64,000 bases of DNA from Gemmataceae bacterium (GTDB lineage Bacteria; Planctomycetota; Planctomycetia; Gemmatales; Gemmataceae), in NCBI GenBank assembly GCA_901538445.1, contig LR594584.1, positions 3,257,586 through 3,321,585 on the forward strand. The letters are read 5' to 3'. Shown in pieces: positions 28,060 through 36,525 of the stretch. Within the stretch, counting starts at the first letter, position 1, and each line of letters opens with the position of its first letter. A model generated the notes under the pieces. The model worked only from the letters and a program-made list of their open reading frames with translations. It made no database searches and had not been told where the DNA came from. The translations under genes were made by a program, and so were the position numbers.

Positions 28060-28123
28060 GGGCGAACCTCGAGCGCGAGCGAGGGGGTGCGCGCACCCCC
28101 TCGCTCGCGCTCGGGGTTCGCCC
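28060..28123. repeat. Inverted repeat, family B (copy 2)
   Basis: 31-bp arms (28060-28090 / 28093-28123) with a single G-T wobble and almost no loop. The left arm begins GGGCGAACCTCGAGCGCGAG and ends GGGGGTGC. It sits eight bases before the stop codon of the 28132 gene on the minus strand and upstream of the WD40 gene, so it could act as a terminator between them. Confidence 0.9.
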
Positions 28124-28131
28124 GGCAGACA

Positions 28132-28749
28132 TCACGGGCGGCTGAACAGTTCCTTGTCGAACGGGTCCTTGAACCTGATGACCGGCACGGGCGCGCGGCC
28201 GGGCGCGTCGGCCTTCACCATGCCCAAGACCGCCCGCGGCTTGCCGTTCTCGTCGTGGACGCGGACCAGCGGCCCCTCGTCGATGTTCTGGACCCAGCCG
28301 ACGGTCACCACCCCGCGGGCGTTCTCGTCCTGGAGCCCGAGTTGCGGGTGCCCCCGGTCCCCGATGAGCCCCAGCGCGGCGCGCGGCAACCCGCGGGCGT
28401 CGCGGAACAGCAGGCTCCCGCCGGTCTTGGTCGCGGCGACCCGCACCGACGCCTTGCCCTCTTCGTGGTGCATCGCCAGGACCGGGCCGTCGGCGTCCAT
28501 TCGCAGGATCGCCCGTGCCCGGCCGTCGGCGTCGCGGAGGATGAACTGCCGGGCCTCGATGACCGCGGGGACGTTGTTCGCGGGTTGGGCGTTGGTCGCG
28601 GCCGACCCGCTCGCGACCACCACCGCGACCGCAATCGCGATGACCGCGACGCCGCGCCACACGGCCGCGGCACGACGCGAGGCGGCCGCGCCCCGCTCCA
28701 GCGCCGCGAGCCGCCGCTGAAGTACCTCGAACTCGTCGCGCGAAATCAT
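28132..28749 (-). CDS. Membrane-anchored hypothetical protein with beta-rich exterior
   Basis: A 205-residue protein. The N-terminal ~25 residues are a charged helix (MISRDEFEVLQRRLAALERG), followed by one membrane segment at about 33-51 (VAVIAIAVAVVVASGSA). The rest is a repetitive beta pattern around Arg-Asp-Ala-x-Gly units (FILRDADGRARAIL, LLFRDARGLPRAALG, VRVHDENGKPRAVLG) suggesting a small repeat fold outside the membrane. Its function is unknown. The start overlaps the stop of the nicotinate phosphoribosyltransferase gene by four bases (ATGA). Confidence 0.78.
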   Translation of the reverse strand: MISRDEFEVLQRRLAALERGAAASRRAAAVWRGVAVIAIAVAVVVASGSAATNAQPANNVPAVIEARQFILRDADGRARAILRMDADGPVLAMHHEEGKASVRVAATKTGGSLLFRDARGLPRAALGLIGDRGHPQLGLQDENARGVVTVGWVQNIDEGPLVRVHDENGKPRAVLGMVKADAPGRAPVPVIRFKDPFDKELFSRP

Positions 28750-30242
28750 GTCGTGCCCTCCGATGAAAGGTGTGCCCTCGCTTCCGCCACCTCGGCCGCC
28801 CGCATCGCCCGGAACCGACGCAGGTGGTCGGCGACCAGCGGCGACGGCTCCCACTTCGTGAAACGGTCCCACGTGCGCTCGGCCCGTGCGGCCTGGTCCT
28901 GGAACGACTCGGCGTACACGACCCGGCCGTGGTCCACGAGCTTCACGAAGAGTGGTTCGCCGTCGATCGCCTCGGAGTTGTCGGCCACGACCATCGTGTC
29001 GCCGCGGCCGTACACCCGGATGTAGCCGGGGAGCGTCTCCTTGCCCGGCGAGTTCGAGAACTTGATGTTCGGCCGGTCGGCGGTCGCGGTCCGCTTGAAC
29101 GCGGCGCTCACGGTGTCGCGGTGGACCAGCTTCCACCAGTAACCGCCGGCCCCGGGGAACAGCACCGTCGGCTCGGTGCCGGTCTGCGTGCGGAACGTGT
29201 CGTACACCTTGCGAACCCCCTCGGGCGTCACCTCGTCCTCGAACACGATGACCCGCGGCGGGATGCCGAGCTGCTTCATCTTCTGGAAGTAGAGCACGCA
29301 CTGCCCGGCGATGTCGCCGCTGTCCACGCGGACGCCGACGCGGTCCGTCTCGGGGTGGTTCTTGATGACCCGCAGCGCGTTCTCCAGGCCGACCGTCTCG
29401 GCGTCCACGAGGTCGCACAGCAGCGACGCCGTGCCCATGCGCGTGACGAACCGGTCCATCATCTCGTACTCGGCGGCCGCGAGCGTCTTGTCGAACGACT
29501 GGGCCGCGCACATCATCTCGTGGCCGATGGTGCCGATCGACCGGAACAGCTCGGGGTAGAGGAACTCGGCGGTGTCGTTCGAGGTGAGTTGCGGGAGCGC
29601 CGCGGCCCCGGCCCCGCCGACGAACCGCGCGAGGAGCAGGATCAGGTTGCACACCTCGACCGGTGCGGAGCGCAATCCGAACTCGGCGTCCCGCGACGTC
29701 GCCATGTTCATCAGCCGCGCCTTCGTCGCCTGAATCACCGGGGCGAAGTACCGGCACATCGCCGGTTCGAGGTACGAGATCAGCCCGCCCATCCCCTCGA
29801 ACGCGAGGCACGGCACGCCGGCGAGGAACGTCTGCCCGCCGGGGAACCCCCACACGTCGACCGGCAGCCGCACCGGATCGAGGCCGGACTGCTGGGCGAG
29901 CACCGCGTCCCACAGCTCCGCGGGGAACGCTTTGGTCGCAGAGTGCCGCCCGTACCATTGAAGTGACAGCGCGATGTCACTGGCCTTCAGCGGCCGGTGG
30001 AACCACTGCGCGAGCATGGCCTCGTGGCCGGCCATGACGAGCCGGTTCGCCGCACCGGGTTCGGGGAGCCCCTTGCGGAACGTGAGCGAGTAGCACGCCG
30101 GCGCGACCGCGACGTCGGGCACCGCGGCCCACATGGTGCGCTTGTACGTGTCGGTCGCACCGGTCCACCCGCCGAGCAGGAACAGCTTGGCGAACAGCTC
30201 GTCGCGCATTTCCCGGCGCTTGGCCGCAAACGGGTCGGACAT
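28746..30242 (-). CDS. pncB: Nicotinate phosphoribosyltransferase
   Basis: A 498-residue enzyme of NAD salvage that joins nicotinate and phosphoribosyl pyrophosphate. Family blocks visible are YSLTFRKGLPE near the N-terminus, WGFPGGQTFLAGVPC, EFGLRSAPVEVCN (the site of the usual GxRR/S region), ASLLCDLVDAETVG, RVGVRVDSGDIAGQ and the phosphate-binding DNSEAIDGEPLF region. The nicotinamide-specific relative cannot be excluded from motifs alone. Translation is coupled to the downstream 28132 gene (ATGA overlap), and a small membrane protein gene ends six bases upstream. nadE is 2.4 kb downstream. Confidence 0.87.
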   Translation of the reverse strand: MSDPFAAKRREMRDELFAKLFLLGGWTGATDTYKRTMWAAVPDVAVAPACYSLTFRKGLPEPGAANRLVMAGHEAMLAQWFHRPLKASDIALSLQWYGRHSATKAFPAELWDAVLAQQSGLDPVRLPVDVWGFPGGQTFLAGVPCLAFEGMGGLISYLEPAMCRYFAPVIQATKARLMNMATSRDAEFGLRSAPVEVCNLILLLARFVGGAGAAALPQLTSNDTAEFLYPELFRSIGTIGHEMMCAAQSFDKTLAAAEYEMMDRFVTRMGTASLLCDLVDAETVGLENALRVIKNHPETDRVGVRVDSGDIAGQCVLYFQKMKQLGIPPRVIVFEDEVTPEGVRKVYDTFRTQTGTEPTVLFPGAGGYWWKLVHRDTVSAAFKRTATADRPNIKFSNSPGKETLPGYIRVYGRGDTMVVADNSEAIDGEPLFVKLVDHGRVVYAESFQDQAARAERTWDRFTKWEPSPLVADHLRRFRAMRAAEVAEARAHLSSEGTT

Positions 30243-30248
30243 GGGCGA

Positions 30249-30476
30249 TCACCCGGTGAGGAGGAGCCACGCGGCCCCGGAGAGCAGTGCGAACCCGGCG
30301 AGCCCGCCCGCCGCGAGGCACCCGAACTGCCCGGCGGCCGACGGCACGACCTCGCCGGCCAGGGCCGCCTCGCGGCGCACGCGGCGGTGCTCGACCCACA
30401 CCACCGCGAGCAGCGTGGCGCACGCGAGCAGATCGACCACCCCGCACGCGACGAGAACGAGGAGTGCGACGCGCAC
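30249..30476 (-). CDS. Small two-helix membrane protein
   Basis: A 75-residue protein with two predicted transmembrane helices, VALLVLVACGVVDLLACATL near the start and LAAGGLAGFALLSGAAWLLL at the end. They are joined by a basic, Glu-containing loop. The GTG at 30476 was chosen to begin just before the first helix, and only a weak GGA lies upstream. It sits 11 bp after the WD40-like gene and six bp before pncB in the same operon. Its function is unknown. Confidence 0.65.
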   Translation of the reverse strand: MRVALLVLVACGVVDLLACATLLAVVWVEHRRVRREAALAGEVVPSAAGQFGCLAAGGLAGFALLSGAAWLLLTG

Positions 30477-30487
30477 CGTGGTTCCGT

Positions 30488-32089
30488 TTATGGTTTCGGG
30501 TCGGACGATTCCAGGCGCGCGAGCGCGGACCTCGCGTCGAGCGTCTGCCGCGCGCCGGGGGCACCGGCAGCGAGCCCTTTGAGCACGTCGCGGCACATCG
30601 GTGTGTTCAGGTACTCCAGTACCTCCACCACACGCAGCGCACGCACCCGATCGCGGGTTCCGCTTTCGATCGACTTCAGGACGCGAGCGGCCCGGATCTG
30701 TCGCTCGACCGAGTCGCTCTGGGCCGCGGCCCGCAAACTCGCTTCGGCCAAGTCGCCGGCCTCCGTGAGCCGCTTTTCCGCCGCCTCCCGCCTGGCAAAC
30801 GACTCCGACCCGAGATCCGCAACCCACGCGGCCACGAGATCGTCATTGACCACGGGAACCGGCCTGAGCCGCTCGGCGATCAGGTTGATCGCCAGCCCCG
30901 GGTTCGCACACAGCCGAACCACCGTTTTGTGCCCCGCCCCGCTGTCCGGCGAGGCGAGGTCGTTCCACGCCGCGTCGAGCCCCGCCGCCTCGAGGGGTTC
31001 GCCCTGCTCCGCAGCGGCCCGCCAGTCGAGAAGCTCGATCTGCCACTCGCTCCAGTTGTTTGTACGGATGCCAATGAGCCGGCCGTCCGGTGAGAGCGAG
31101 ACACGGTTGAGAACGCCCGGAAGGTGTGCCGTGGTACGAAGACCACCGGTCGCGGTCTCGAACATCCTGACCTTCTGGTCGTTGCACAGCGCGAGCAGCG
31201 TCTTCCCGTCGGCGGTGTACTGGAGGTGGTACGCCTGGGCCTGGAGGCCGGACGCGACGACGTCCCACTTCACGCTCGTTCGGACCGTCTTGAGTCCCAC
31301 GTCGCGCAGTTCAATCACGTGCTGGGGTTGTTGACGCCCAGCGAGTGGACCCCATCCGCCCTCCGTGGTGAGCGCGATACTTCGCCCGTCGGGCGCGTAC
31401 GCGAGTTTGACGCTGTACGGCCAGGGCGACTCCGGCACCGTCTGCCGGATGAGCTTCCCGTCCCTGACGCCATAGACGCAGATCTTTGCCCCCTGGCCAA
31501 CCGCCACTTCCGAACGATCCGGAGAGAAGGCAAGGCCCGAGGCGTACCCTTTGACCGGGACGATCTCGAGAGGCTTCTTCCACTGGGGTGCCGACCACAC
31601 CCGTATGATCTTCCCTTCCGATGCCACCGCCACAAGGCCGGGCGCAGTCGCGAGGTACGAGACCGAATCGGTTCCCAGGTCGATCTGAGCAATTCGTTCC
31701 CCCGTCGGGTAGCTCCGAAGGTGAACAACGTGGTTCGGTTCGGCGCTCACCGCAACGGTCCTCGCATCGACAAACGCGAGGTACGTGATGTTCTTCTCGG
31801 AACCGTCCAGGAACTCTTCCGCGTCCCAGGCCGGTCGGGCCTCCTTGCCGGTCACGGTGGACCGGAACAGCACCCGCTTGCCCGCGGCGACCGCGAGCAC
31901 CTGGCTATCGGGCGAGAACGCATGTGGGGACGTCGGTCGGTCCCCGATTTCGAGCGTGCGGACGACCTTGAACTTGTCCATTTCGGGCGGGCGATCCGCG
32001 CCGGTCGAGGGCTCATCGGCCCCCGCCAACAGACCGAGTGCCGGCAGACCGACGAAGCCGGCAGCGCAAGCAGCGACCAGGATACGCAC
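30488..32089 (-). CDS. Secreted WD40-like protein with helical C-terminus
   Basis: A 533-residue protein. The GTG at 32089 has GGAGG six bases upstream and opens a Sec signal peptide (VRILVAACAAGFVGLPALGL). Residues ~40-380 are a WD40-like propeller (PHAFSPDSQVLAVAAG, LAFSPDRSEVAVGQG, LAYAPDGRSIALTTEG, VSLSPDGRLIGIRTN). The C-terminal ~130 residues are HEAT-like helices (SESFARREAAEKRLTEAGDL), a fusion common in planctomycete PQQ/WD40 proteins. It probably acts in the periplasm-equivalent space. It is the first gene of a four-gene run ending at 28132. Confidence 0.85.
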   Translation of the reverse strand: MRILVAACAAGFVGLPALGLLAGADEPSTGADRPPEMDKFKVVRTLEIGDRPTSPHAFSPDSQVLAVAAGKRVLFRSTVTGKEARPAWDAEEFLDGSEKNITYLAFVDARTVAVSAEPNHVVHLRSYPTGERIAQIDLGTDSVSYLATAPGLVAVASEGKIIRVWSAPQWKKPLEIVPVKGYASGLAFSPDRSEVAVGQGAKICVYGVRDGKLIRQTVPESPWPYSVKLAYAPDGRSIALTTEGGWGPLAGRQQPQHVIELRDVGLKTVRTSVKWDVVASGLQAQAYHLQYTADGKTLLALCNDQKVRMFETATGGLRTTAHLPGVLNRVSLSPDGRLIGIRTNNWSEWQIELLDWRAAAEQGEPLEAAGLDAAWNDLASPDSGAGHKTVVRLCANPGLAINLIAERLRPVPVVNDDLVAAWVADLGSESFARREAAEKRLTEAGDLAEASLRAAAQSDSVERQIRAARVLKSIESGTRDRVRALRVVEVLEYLNTPMCRDVLKGLAAGAPGARQTLDARSALARLESSDPKP

Positions 32090-32202
32090 GTGTGACCTCC
32101 TATCACGGACCCGCGAGAACCGTCTTCCGGCCGGCAGTTGACGCCAAGTGTGCGGGCCGCGGCCGAGAGCCATTCTCGCACGCCCGCGAGGAAGTTCCAA
32201 CG

Positions 32203-32274
32203 CTTTCGAGCCACGGGGCCTGCCCCCGTGGTCTTCGGCAGCGCAACGCCGGGATGAACCCGGCGGCTCGAAAG
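32203..32274. repeat. Branched inverted repeat, family C (copy 1)
   Basis: Closing arms CTTTCGAGCC (32203-32212) and GGCTCGAAAG (32265-32274) enclose two hairpins, CCACGGGG..CCCCGTGG and GCCGGG..CCCGGC, separated by a linker reading TCTTCGGCAGCGCAA. The predicted fold is a three-way junction. A reverse-oriented relative is at 45674. It lies in the divergent gap between the WD40-like gene and lhgO. Confidence 0.82.
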
Positions 32275-32329
32275 GCAAAGTGTGCCCTGGGCTCATAGGA
32301 TGCCAGCGTCACGTTCGCGAGGAGGAGGC

Positions 32330-33526
32330 ATGGAGTGCGACCTCGTTGTCGTCGGCGGTGGCATCGTCGGGCTGGCGACCGCGTACCAGTTCACGCAGCG
32401 GTTCCCGGGGAAGCGCGTCGTCGTGCTCGAGAAGGAGCCGCGTGTTGCCGAGCACCAGACCGGGCACAACTCGGGCGTGCTCCACTCCGGCATCTACTAC
32501 AAGCCCGGCTCACTGAAGGCGGTCAACTGCCGGGCCGGCAAGCTCGCGATGGAGCGGTTCTGCGCCGAGGAGGGGATCGCGCACGACATCTGCGGCAAGG
32601 TGATCGTCGCGGTTGACGACGGCGACCTCCCGGCCCTTCAGCGGATCTACGACCGCGGCGTCGCGAACGGCGTGCGGTGCGAACTCATCGACAAATCGCG
32701 GCTGGCGGAACTTGAGCCGCACGCGCGGGGAGTGAAGGCGATCCACGTGCCCGAGGCCGGCATCGTCAACTACCGGCAGGTGTGCGAGCGGCTCGCGGAG
32801 AAGGTGCGACTCGCCGGGGGCGAAGTCGTACTCGGCGGGCGCGTCACGGCCGTGCATCCCCGGGGCGACGGCGTCACCGCGGTCACACCAAAGGGCGAGT
32901 TCCCCGCGAAGCAGCTCGTGAACTGCGGGGGGCTCCACTCGGACCGGGTCGCGCGGCTCACCGGTCAGAACCCCGGCGCGCAGATCGTCCCGTTCCGCGG
33001 CGAATACTTCGCGTTGAAGCCGACGGCACACAAGCTGTGCCGCAACTTGATCTACCCGACGCCGGACCCGCGGTTCCCGTTCCTCGGCGTCCACTTCACG
33101 AGGATGATCGACGGGAGCGTCGAGTGCGGGCCGAACGCGGTGCTGGCGTTCGGCCGCGAGGGGTACCGGTTCTTCGCGCTGAACCCCCGCGACCTCCTCG
33201 AAACGCTGGCCTACCCCGGGTTCCTGCGGATGGCGCTGCAGCACTGGAAGATGGGCCTGGGCGAGATGTGGCGGTCGCTGAACAAGGCCGCGTTCGTGCG
33301 GGCGCTGCAGCGGCTCGTGCCCGACGTAACCGCCGACGACCTGCTGCCCGCACCCGCCGGCATTCGCGCCCAGGCGGTCGCGATCGACGGCAGCCTCGTG
33401 GACGACTTCTTGATTCAAGAGGCCGACCGCGTGGTGAACGTGTGCAACGCGCCGTCGCCGGCCGCCACCGCCTCGCTCCAGATCGGCACGACCATCACCG
33501 ACCGCCTCGCCGCTCGGTTCGAGTAG
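32330..33526 (+). CDS. lhgO: L-2-hydroxyglutarate oxidase
   Basis: A 398-residue FAD-dependent oxidase of the DadA/LhgO family, which oxidises L-2-hydroxyglutarate to 2-oxoglutarate. The N-terminal dinucleotide fold is CDLVVVGGGIVGLATAYQF. It is followed by the family block HNSGVLHSGIYYKPGSLKA. The middle shows RGEYFALKP and DGSVECGPNAVLAF, and the C-terminus CNAPSPAATASLQIG closes the FAD site. GAGGAGGAGG directly precedes the ATG at 32330, fixing the start. It is monocistronic, followed by an inverted repeat. Confidence 0.92.
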   Translation: MECDLVVVGGGIVGLATAYQFTQRFPGKRVVVLEKEPRVAEHQTGHNSGVLHSGIYYKPGSLKAVNCRAGKLAMERFCAEEGIAHDICGKVIVAVDDGDLPALQRIYDRGVANGVRCELIDKSRLAELEPHARGVKAIHVPEAGIVNYRQVCERLAEKVRLAGGEVVLGGRVTAVHPRGDGVTAVTPKGEFPAKQLVNCGGLHSDRVARLTGQNPGAQIVPFRGEYFALKPTAHKLCRNLIYPTPDPRFPFLGVHFTRMIDGSVECGPNAVLAFGREGYRFFALNPRDLLETLAYPGFLRMALQHWKMGLGEMWRSLNKAAFVRALQRLVPDVTADDLLPAPAGIRAQAVAIDGSLVDDFLIQEADRVVNVCNAPSPAATASLQIGTTITDRLAARFE

Positions 33527-33540
33527 AGGAGAAGAGATTT

Positions 33541-33676
33541 ATCCACAGATTACACAGAAGACACAGATTACCAGACAGAAGACCGGGACGCAGTTATCCT
33601 GCCCCCAGCGCAACCTGGGTTTCTCCCTCTTGGTGTCTTGTCTCTGAAATCTGTGTCTTCTGTGTAATCTGTGGAT
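33541..33676. repeat. Inverted repeat built from 9-bp units (CACAGATTA type)
   Basis: A perfect 29-bp inverted repeat (33541-33569 / 33648-33676) with a 78-base spacer. The arm consists of units CACAGATTA, CACAGAAGA and CACAGATT. It is much richer in A/T than the flanking genes. It fills the spacer between lhgO and the deoxyhypusine-synthase-like gene. Confidence 0.9.
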
Positions 33677-33716
33677 CATCCTGCTTCCTGCCCTCGCTCC
33701 GAACGAGGAGTCTCCC

Positions 33717-34826
33717 GTGCCCGTGCAGCCCCTCGACCTCTGCCGGCTCAAGGTGTTCCCGCTCGCGGAGCGCACGAGCCTCACGCGGGCCGACGACATC
33801 CTCATTGACCCCGATTCGTCGCCGAAACCGTGCTCGGAACACACCGCGGCCCTCGTTCGCGAGTGCGCCGCGAAGATTCGGGCGGCCCGCAACCGCGGCG
33901 CGTCGGTCATGCTCATCTACGGGGCGCACCTGCTCCGCAACGGCACCGCGGGCGTGCTCGAGCGCATGATGGCGAACGGGTGGCTCACGCACCTCGCCAC
34001 GAACGGGGCCGGAACGATTCACGACTGGGAGTACGCCTGGTACGGGGCGAGCACCGAGAGCGTCGAGATGGGTGTCGCGGGCGGGTGCTTCGGCACCTGG
34101 CACGAGACCGCGACGAACATCCACCTCGCGATCATGGCCGGGGCGCTCGACGGCCTCGGCTACGGCCGCGGGCTCGGCCGGCTCATCCACGAAGACGGCG
34201 TCACGCTCCCGACCACCCACGAACTCGCGAATCTCATCGCTGCGGAGCCGACACACGCGCTCACCGCGGCGCGTGCCGACTTGCTTCAGGCGATGCGAAC
34301 GCAGAACTGGCCCGCGGGCCGCGTCGCGATCGCGCACAAGTGGAAGCACGCCTCGATCCTCGCGCAGGCGTACCGGCACGGCGTTCCCGTGACGGTTCAC
34401 CCCGGCATCGGCTACGACATCATCGCCAACCACCCGGTGTTTAATGGCGGTGCGATTGGTCGGGCCGCCGAGTGGGACTTCAAACTGTTCGGCGGGTCGG
34501 TGGACGGCCTGGATGGGGGAGTGGTGCTGTCGGTCGGTTCGGCGATCATGGGACCGCAGGTGTTCGAGAAGAGCATCAGTTGCGTGAACAACTTGCGGCT
34601 GCAATCGGGGCGGGAGGTGGTGAAGGACCACACGATCTACGTGGTCGACTTGCAGGACGGCGGCGGGTGGGACTGGACGGTGGGCGAACCGCCCAAGACC
34701 CACGCCGCGTACTACCTTCGCTTCTGCAAGAGCTACTCGCGGATGGGCGGCGCGATGCACTACGTGCAGTGCGACAACGCCGCGTTCACGCACAACCTCT
34801 ACCACGCCCTGGCCGGGCGAGCGTGA
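33717..34826 (+). CDS. Deoxyhypusine synthase-like protein
   Basis: A 369-residue protein of uncertain function. Its block order resembles deoxyhypusine synthase: a Rossmann-like start (ASVMLIYGAHLLRNG), then TNGAGTIHDWEYAW in the place of the family's VTTAGGxEED. The segment KHASILAQAYRHGVPVTVHP follows, with YDIIANHPVF where the synthase has its SxLYWA..IPVFSPALTDGS region. Bacteria lack eIF5A, and homologs are thought to make homospermidine or act on other amines. Whether the catalytic lysine is present is not clear. The GTG at 33717 is preceded by GAGGAG. The 3' end overlaps the convergent gene at 34786 by 41 bp. Confidence 0.65.
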   Translation: MPVQPLDLCRLKVFPLAERTSLTRADDILIDPDSSPKPCSEHTAALVRECAAKIRAARNRGASVMLIYGAHLLRNGTAGVLERMMANGWLTHLATNGAGTIHDWEYAWYGASTESVEMGVAGGCFGTWHETATNIHLAIMAGALDGLGYGRGLGRLIHEDGVTLPTTHELANLIAAEPTHALTAARADLLQAMRTQNWPAGRVAIAHKWKHASILAQAYRHGVPVTVHPGIGYDIIANHPVFNGGAIGRAAEWDFKLFGGSVDGLDGGVVLSVGSAIMGPQVFEKSISCVNNLRLQSGREVVKDHTIYVVDLQDGGGWDWTVGEPPKTHAAYYLRFCKSYSRMGGAMHYVQCDNAAFTHNLYHALAGRA

Positions 34827-35199
34827 CCGCCTCGGCGAGCTTCGCGGCCCCCTCGTCGCGGCCGGCGAGCGTCGCGCCGACGAACTTCGCGAACTGCTCG
34901 GTCGGCGGGGTGCGGGCGTCCGCGAGGATGATGACCCCCGGCTTGTGCTTCGCGACCCGCAGCTTCGCGGCGATCAGGAACCCCGACTCGCTGCCGAGCT
35001 GCGCGGGCAGGACGACCACGGCCGGTTGCCGCAGGAGCAGCGCGCACGTCAGGTTCGTGGTCTCCGACACGCTCAGCACGTCCCACCCGCGGGCACCGAG
35101 GTCGGCGCTGACCGCGTCGCCGCCGGCCCCGCCGACGAACACCACCCGCGGCTTCGCCCCGCACCCGAACAACGCCCCCAAGCATCGCCTGTCGCTCAT
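34786..35199 (-). CDS. Receiver-like small protein, probably degenerate
   Basis: A 137-residue protein. From residue ~15 it has the alternating pattern of a response-regulator receiver fold: PRVVFVGGAGGDAVSADLGA, LLLRQPAVVVLPAQLGSESG, then KPGVIILADARTPPTEQF. The usual acidic pair after strand 1 and the phospho-acceptor Asp after strand 3 are not seen (VVLPAQ replaces it), so phosphorylation is unlikely. The ATG at 35199 has GGAGG seven bases upstream. It is convergent with the 33717 gene and overlaps its end. Confidence 0.68.
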   Translation of the reverse strand: MSDRRCLGALFGCGAKPRVVFVGGAGGDAVSADLGARGWDVLSVSETTNLTCALLLRQPAVVVLPAQLGSESGFLIAAKLRVAKHKPGVIILADARTPPTEQFAKFVGATLAGRDEGAAKLAEAVTLARPGRGRGCA

Positions 35200-35484
35200 C
35201 GCTGCCCCTCCCCTGCCCTCGATCACGGTGCCCGTCCTACCACTCATACCGCCCGAACGGGCGCTTCTGTCGGGTGCCATGCACCCCAGACACTCCACTC
35301 GTTCAGGGAGTTCGCTCGTCGGGCCGGAATCTTTGCGAGTTCCGGTCCCTTGCGGGACGGGTGGGAGCTTACCCATCCCGTGTTCGCGTGTCCAGGTCGG
35401 GAGGCGACGCCCCGGCCCGCTCCTATACTGACTCCTCGCGGCACCGAACTCGTTTGCTCACCCCCTCCCCCGGAGCGCACCGCA

Positions 35485-36429
35485 ATGTCGAAGGCCCGCA
35501 TCTCGATCGGCACCTGGGCGTACCTGTTCAACCAGAAGGAGCCGACGAACGACTTCCACACGATCCTCCACAAACTCATGGACCTCGGGTACGACGGGGT
35601 CGAGCTGGGCAGCTTCGGCCCGCACCCGAGCCCCGCGTCGCACCCGACCAAGGCGAGCCGGGCGAAGCTCAAGAAGGAGATCGCCGACCACGGGCTCGCG
35701 CTGTCCGGCATCGCCGTGGACCTGTGGGCGTTCAAGACCCCCGGCACGTCGATCATGGACGAGACCCCGGCCGCGTACCTGACCGCGTTCCTCGGCTGGT
35801 GCGCGTTCGCCGCGGACCTCGACGTGAAGACGATCCGCGTCGATAGCGTGATCTCGCCCGACTACTTCGAGAAGGACCCCGAGGGGGTGAAGATCGGGGC
35901 CGACGCCGGCATGGACCGGCTCGTCAAGGTGTGGGACAAGGCGAGCAAGATGGCGGCCGACTACGGCATGAACATTTGCTGGGAGTTCGAGCCCGGGTTC
36001 GCGTTCAACAAGCCGAGCGAGATCCTCCAGCTCGTGGACCGCGTCCGCGGCAGAGGGAACAACAACTTCGGCGTCCTGTACGACACCTGCCACGCGCACA
36101 TGTGCGCCGTCGTCGCCGCGAACCAGACCGGCACCAAGGAGACGCTGCCGGGCGGCGAGCTCGAACTGCTCGAGCGGCTCAAGGGGAAGATCACCCACGT
36201 CCACGTCATCGACAGCGACGGCAGCCTGAACGAGCACAACACCTCGACGCACAACCCGTTCGGCACCGGCAAGCTGAACTTCGACCAGCTCGCCCCGGCG
36301 CTGCGGGCCGCCGGCGTGCCGCACGACTGGTGGTGCGTCGACCTGTGCTTCTGGCCGGACGCCTGGCAGGTGACCGCCGACAGCAAGAAGTACCTCGACA
36401 AGCTCCGCGACAAGTACGCGGCTGTGTGA
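35485..36429 (+). CDS. Sugar phosphate isomerase/epimerase (xylose-isomerase-like TIM barrel)
   Basis: A 314-residue AP-endonuclease-2/IolE-type TIM barrel. Signals include ISIGTWAYLF at strand 1, LMDLGYDGVELGSFGPHP (metal Glu), NICWEFEPGFAFN (Glu), VLYDTCHAHMCAVVAANQT (Asp/His) and KITHVHVIDSDG (His, Asp). It probably interconverts a sugar or sugar acid using a divalent metal; the substrate is unknown. GGAG precedes the ATG at 35485. The 285 bp upstream (35200-35484) hold no recognisable gene or repeat, and probably the promoter. A weak hairpin follows. Confidence 0.88.
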   Translation: MSKARISIGTWAYLFNQKEPTNDFHTILHKLMDLGYDGVELGSFGPHPSPASHPTKASRAKLKKEIADHGLALSGIAVDLWAFKTPGTSIMDETPAAYLTAFLGWCAFAADLDVKTIRVDSVISPDYFEKDPEGVKIGADAGMDRLVKVWDKASKMAADYGMNICWEFEPGFAFNKPSEILQLVDRVRGRGNNNFGVLYDTCHAHMCAVVAANQTGTKETLPGGELELLERLKGKITHVHVIDSDGSLNEHNTSTHNPFGTGKLNFDQLAPALRAAGVPHDWWCVDLCFWPDAWQVTADSKKYLDKLRDKYAAV

Positions 36430-36443
36430 CGTGGTACACTCGG

Positions 36444-36502
36444 TTGAGCCGCGACGGGAGGGAGCTCGCACAACCCACACGGTCCCTCCGGCCGCGGCTC
36501 AG
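36444..36502. repeat. Imperfect inverted repeat
   Basis: Arms 36444-36463 / 36483-36502 match at 17 of 20 positions and begin TTGAGCCGCG. The GAGCCGCG end recalls the GGCGAGCCG end of family A. It lies between the isomerase and Uma2 genes and may terminate the former. Confidence 0.65.
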
Positions 36503-36525
36503 CGCAACTACCACAGGGGGCATCC

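Noticed and set aside
33539-33547. TTATCCACA, a perfect DnaA-box sequence
   Set aside because: It is formed by the edge of a tandem-unit inverted repeat, is single, and there is no dnaA/dnaN context or cluster of boxes.
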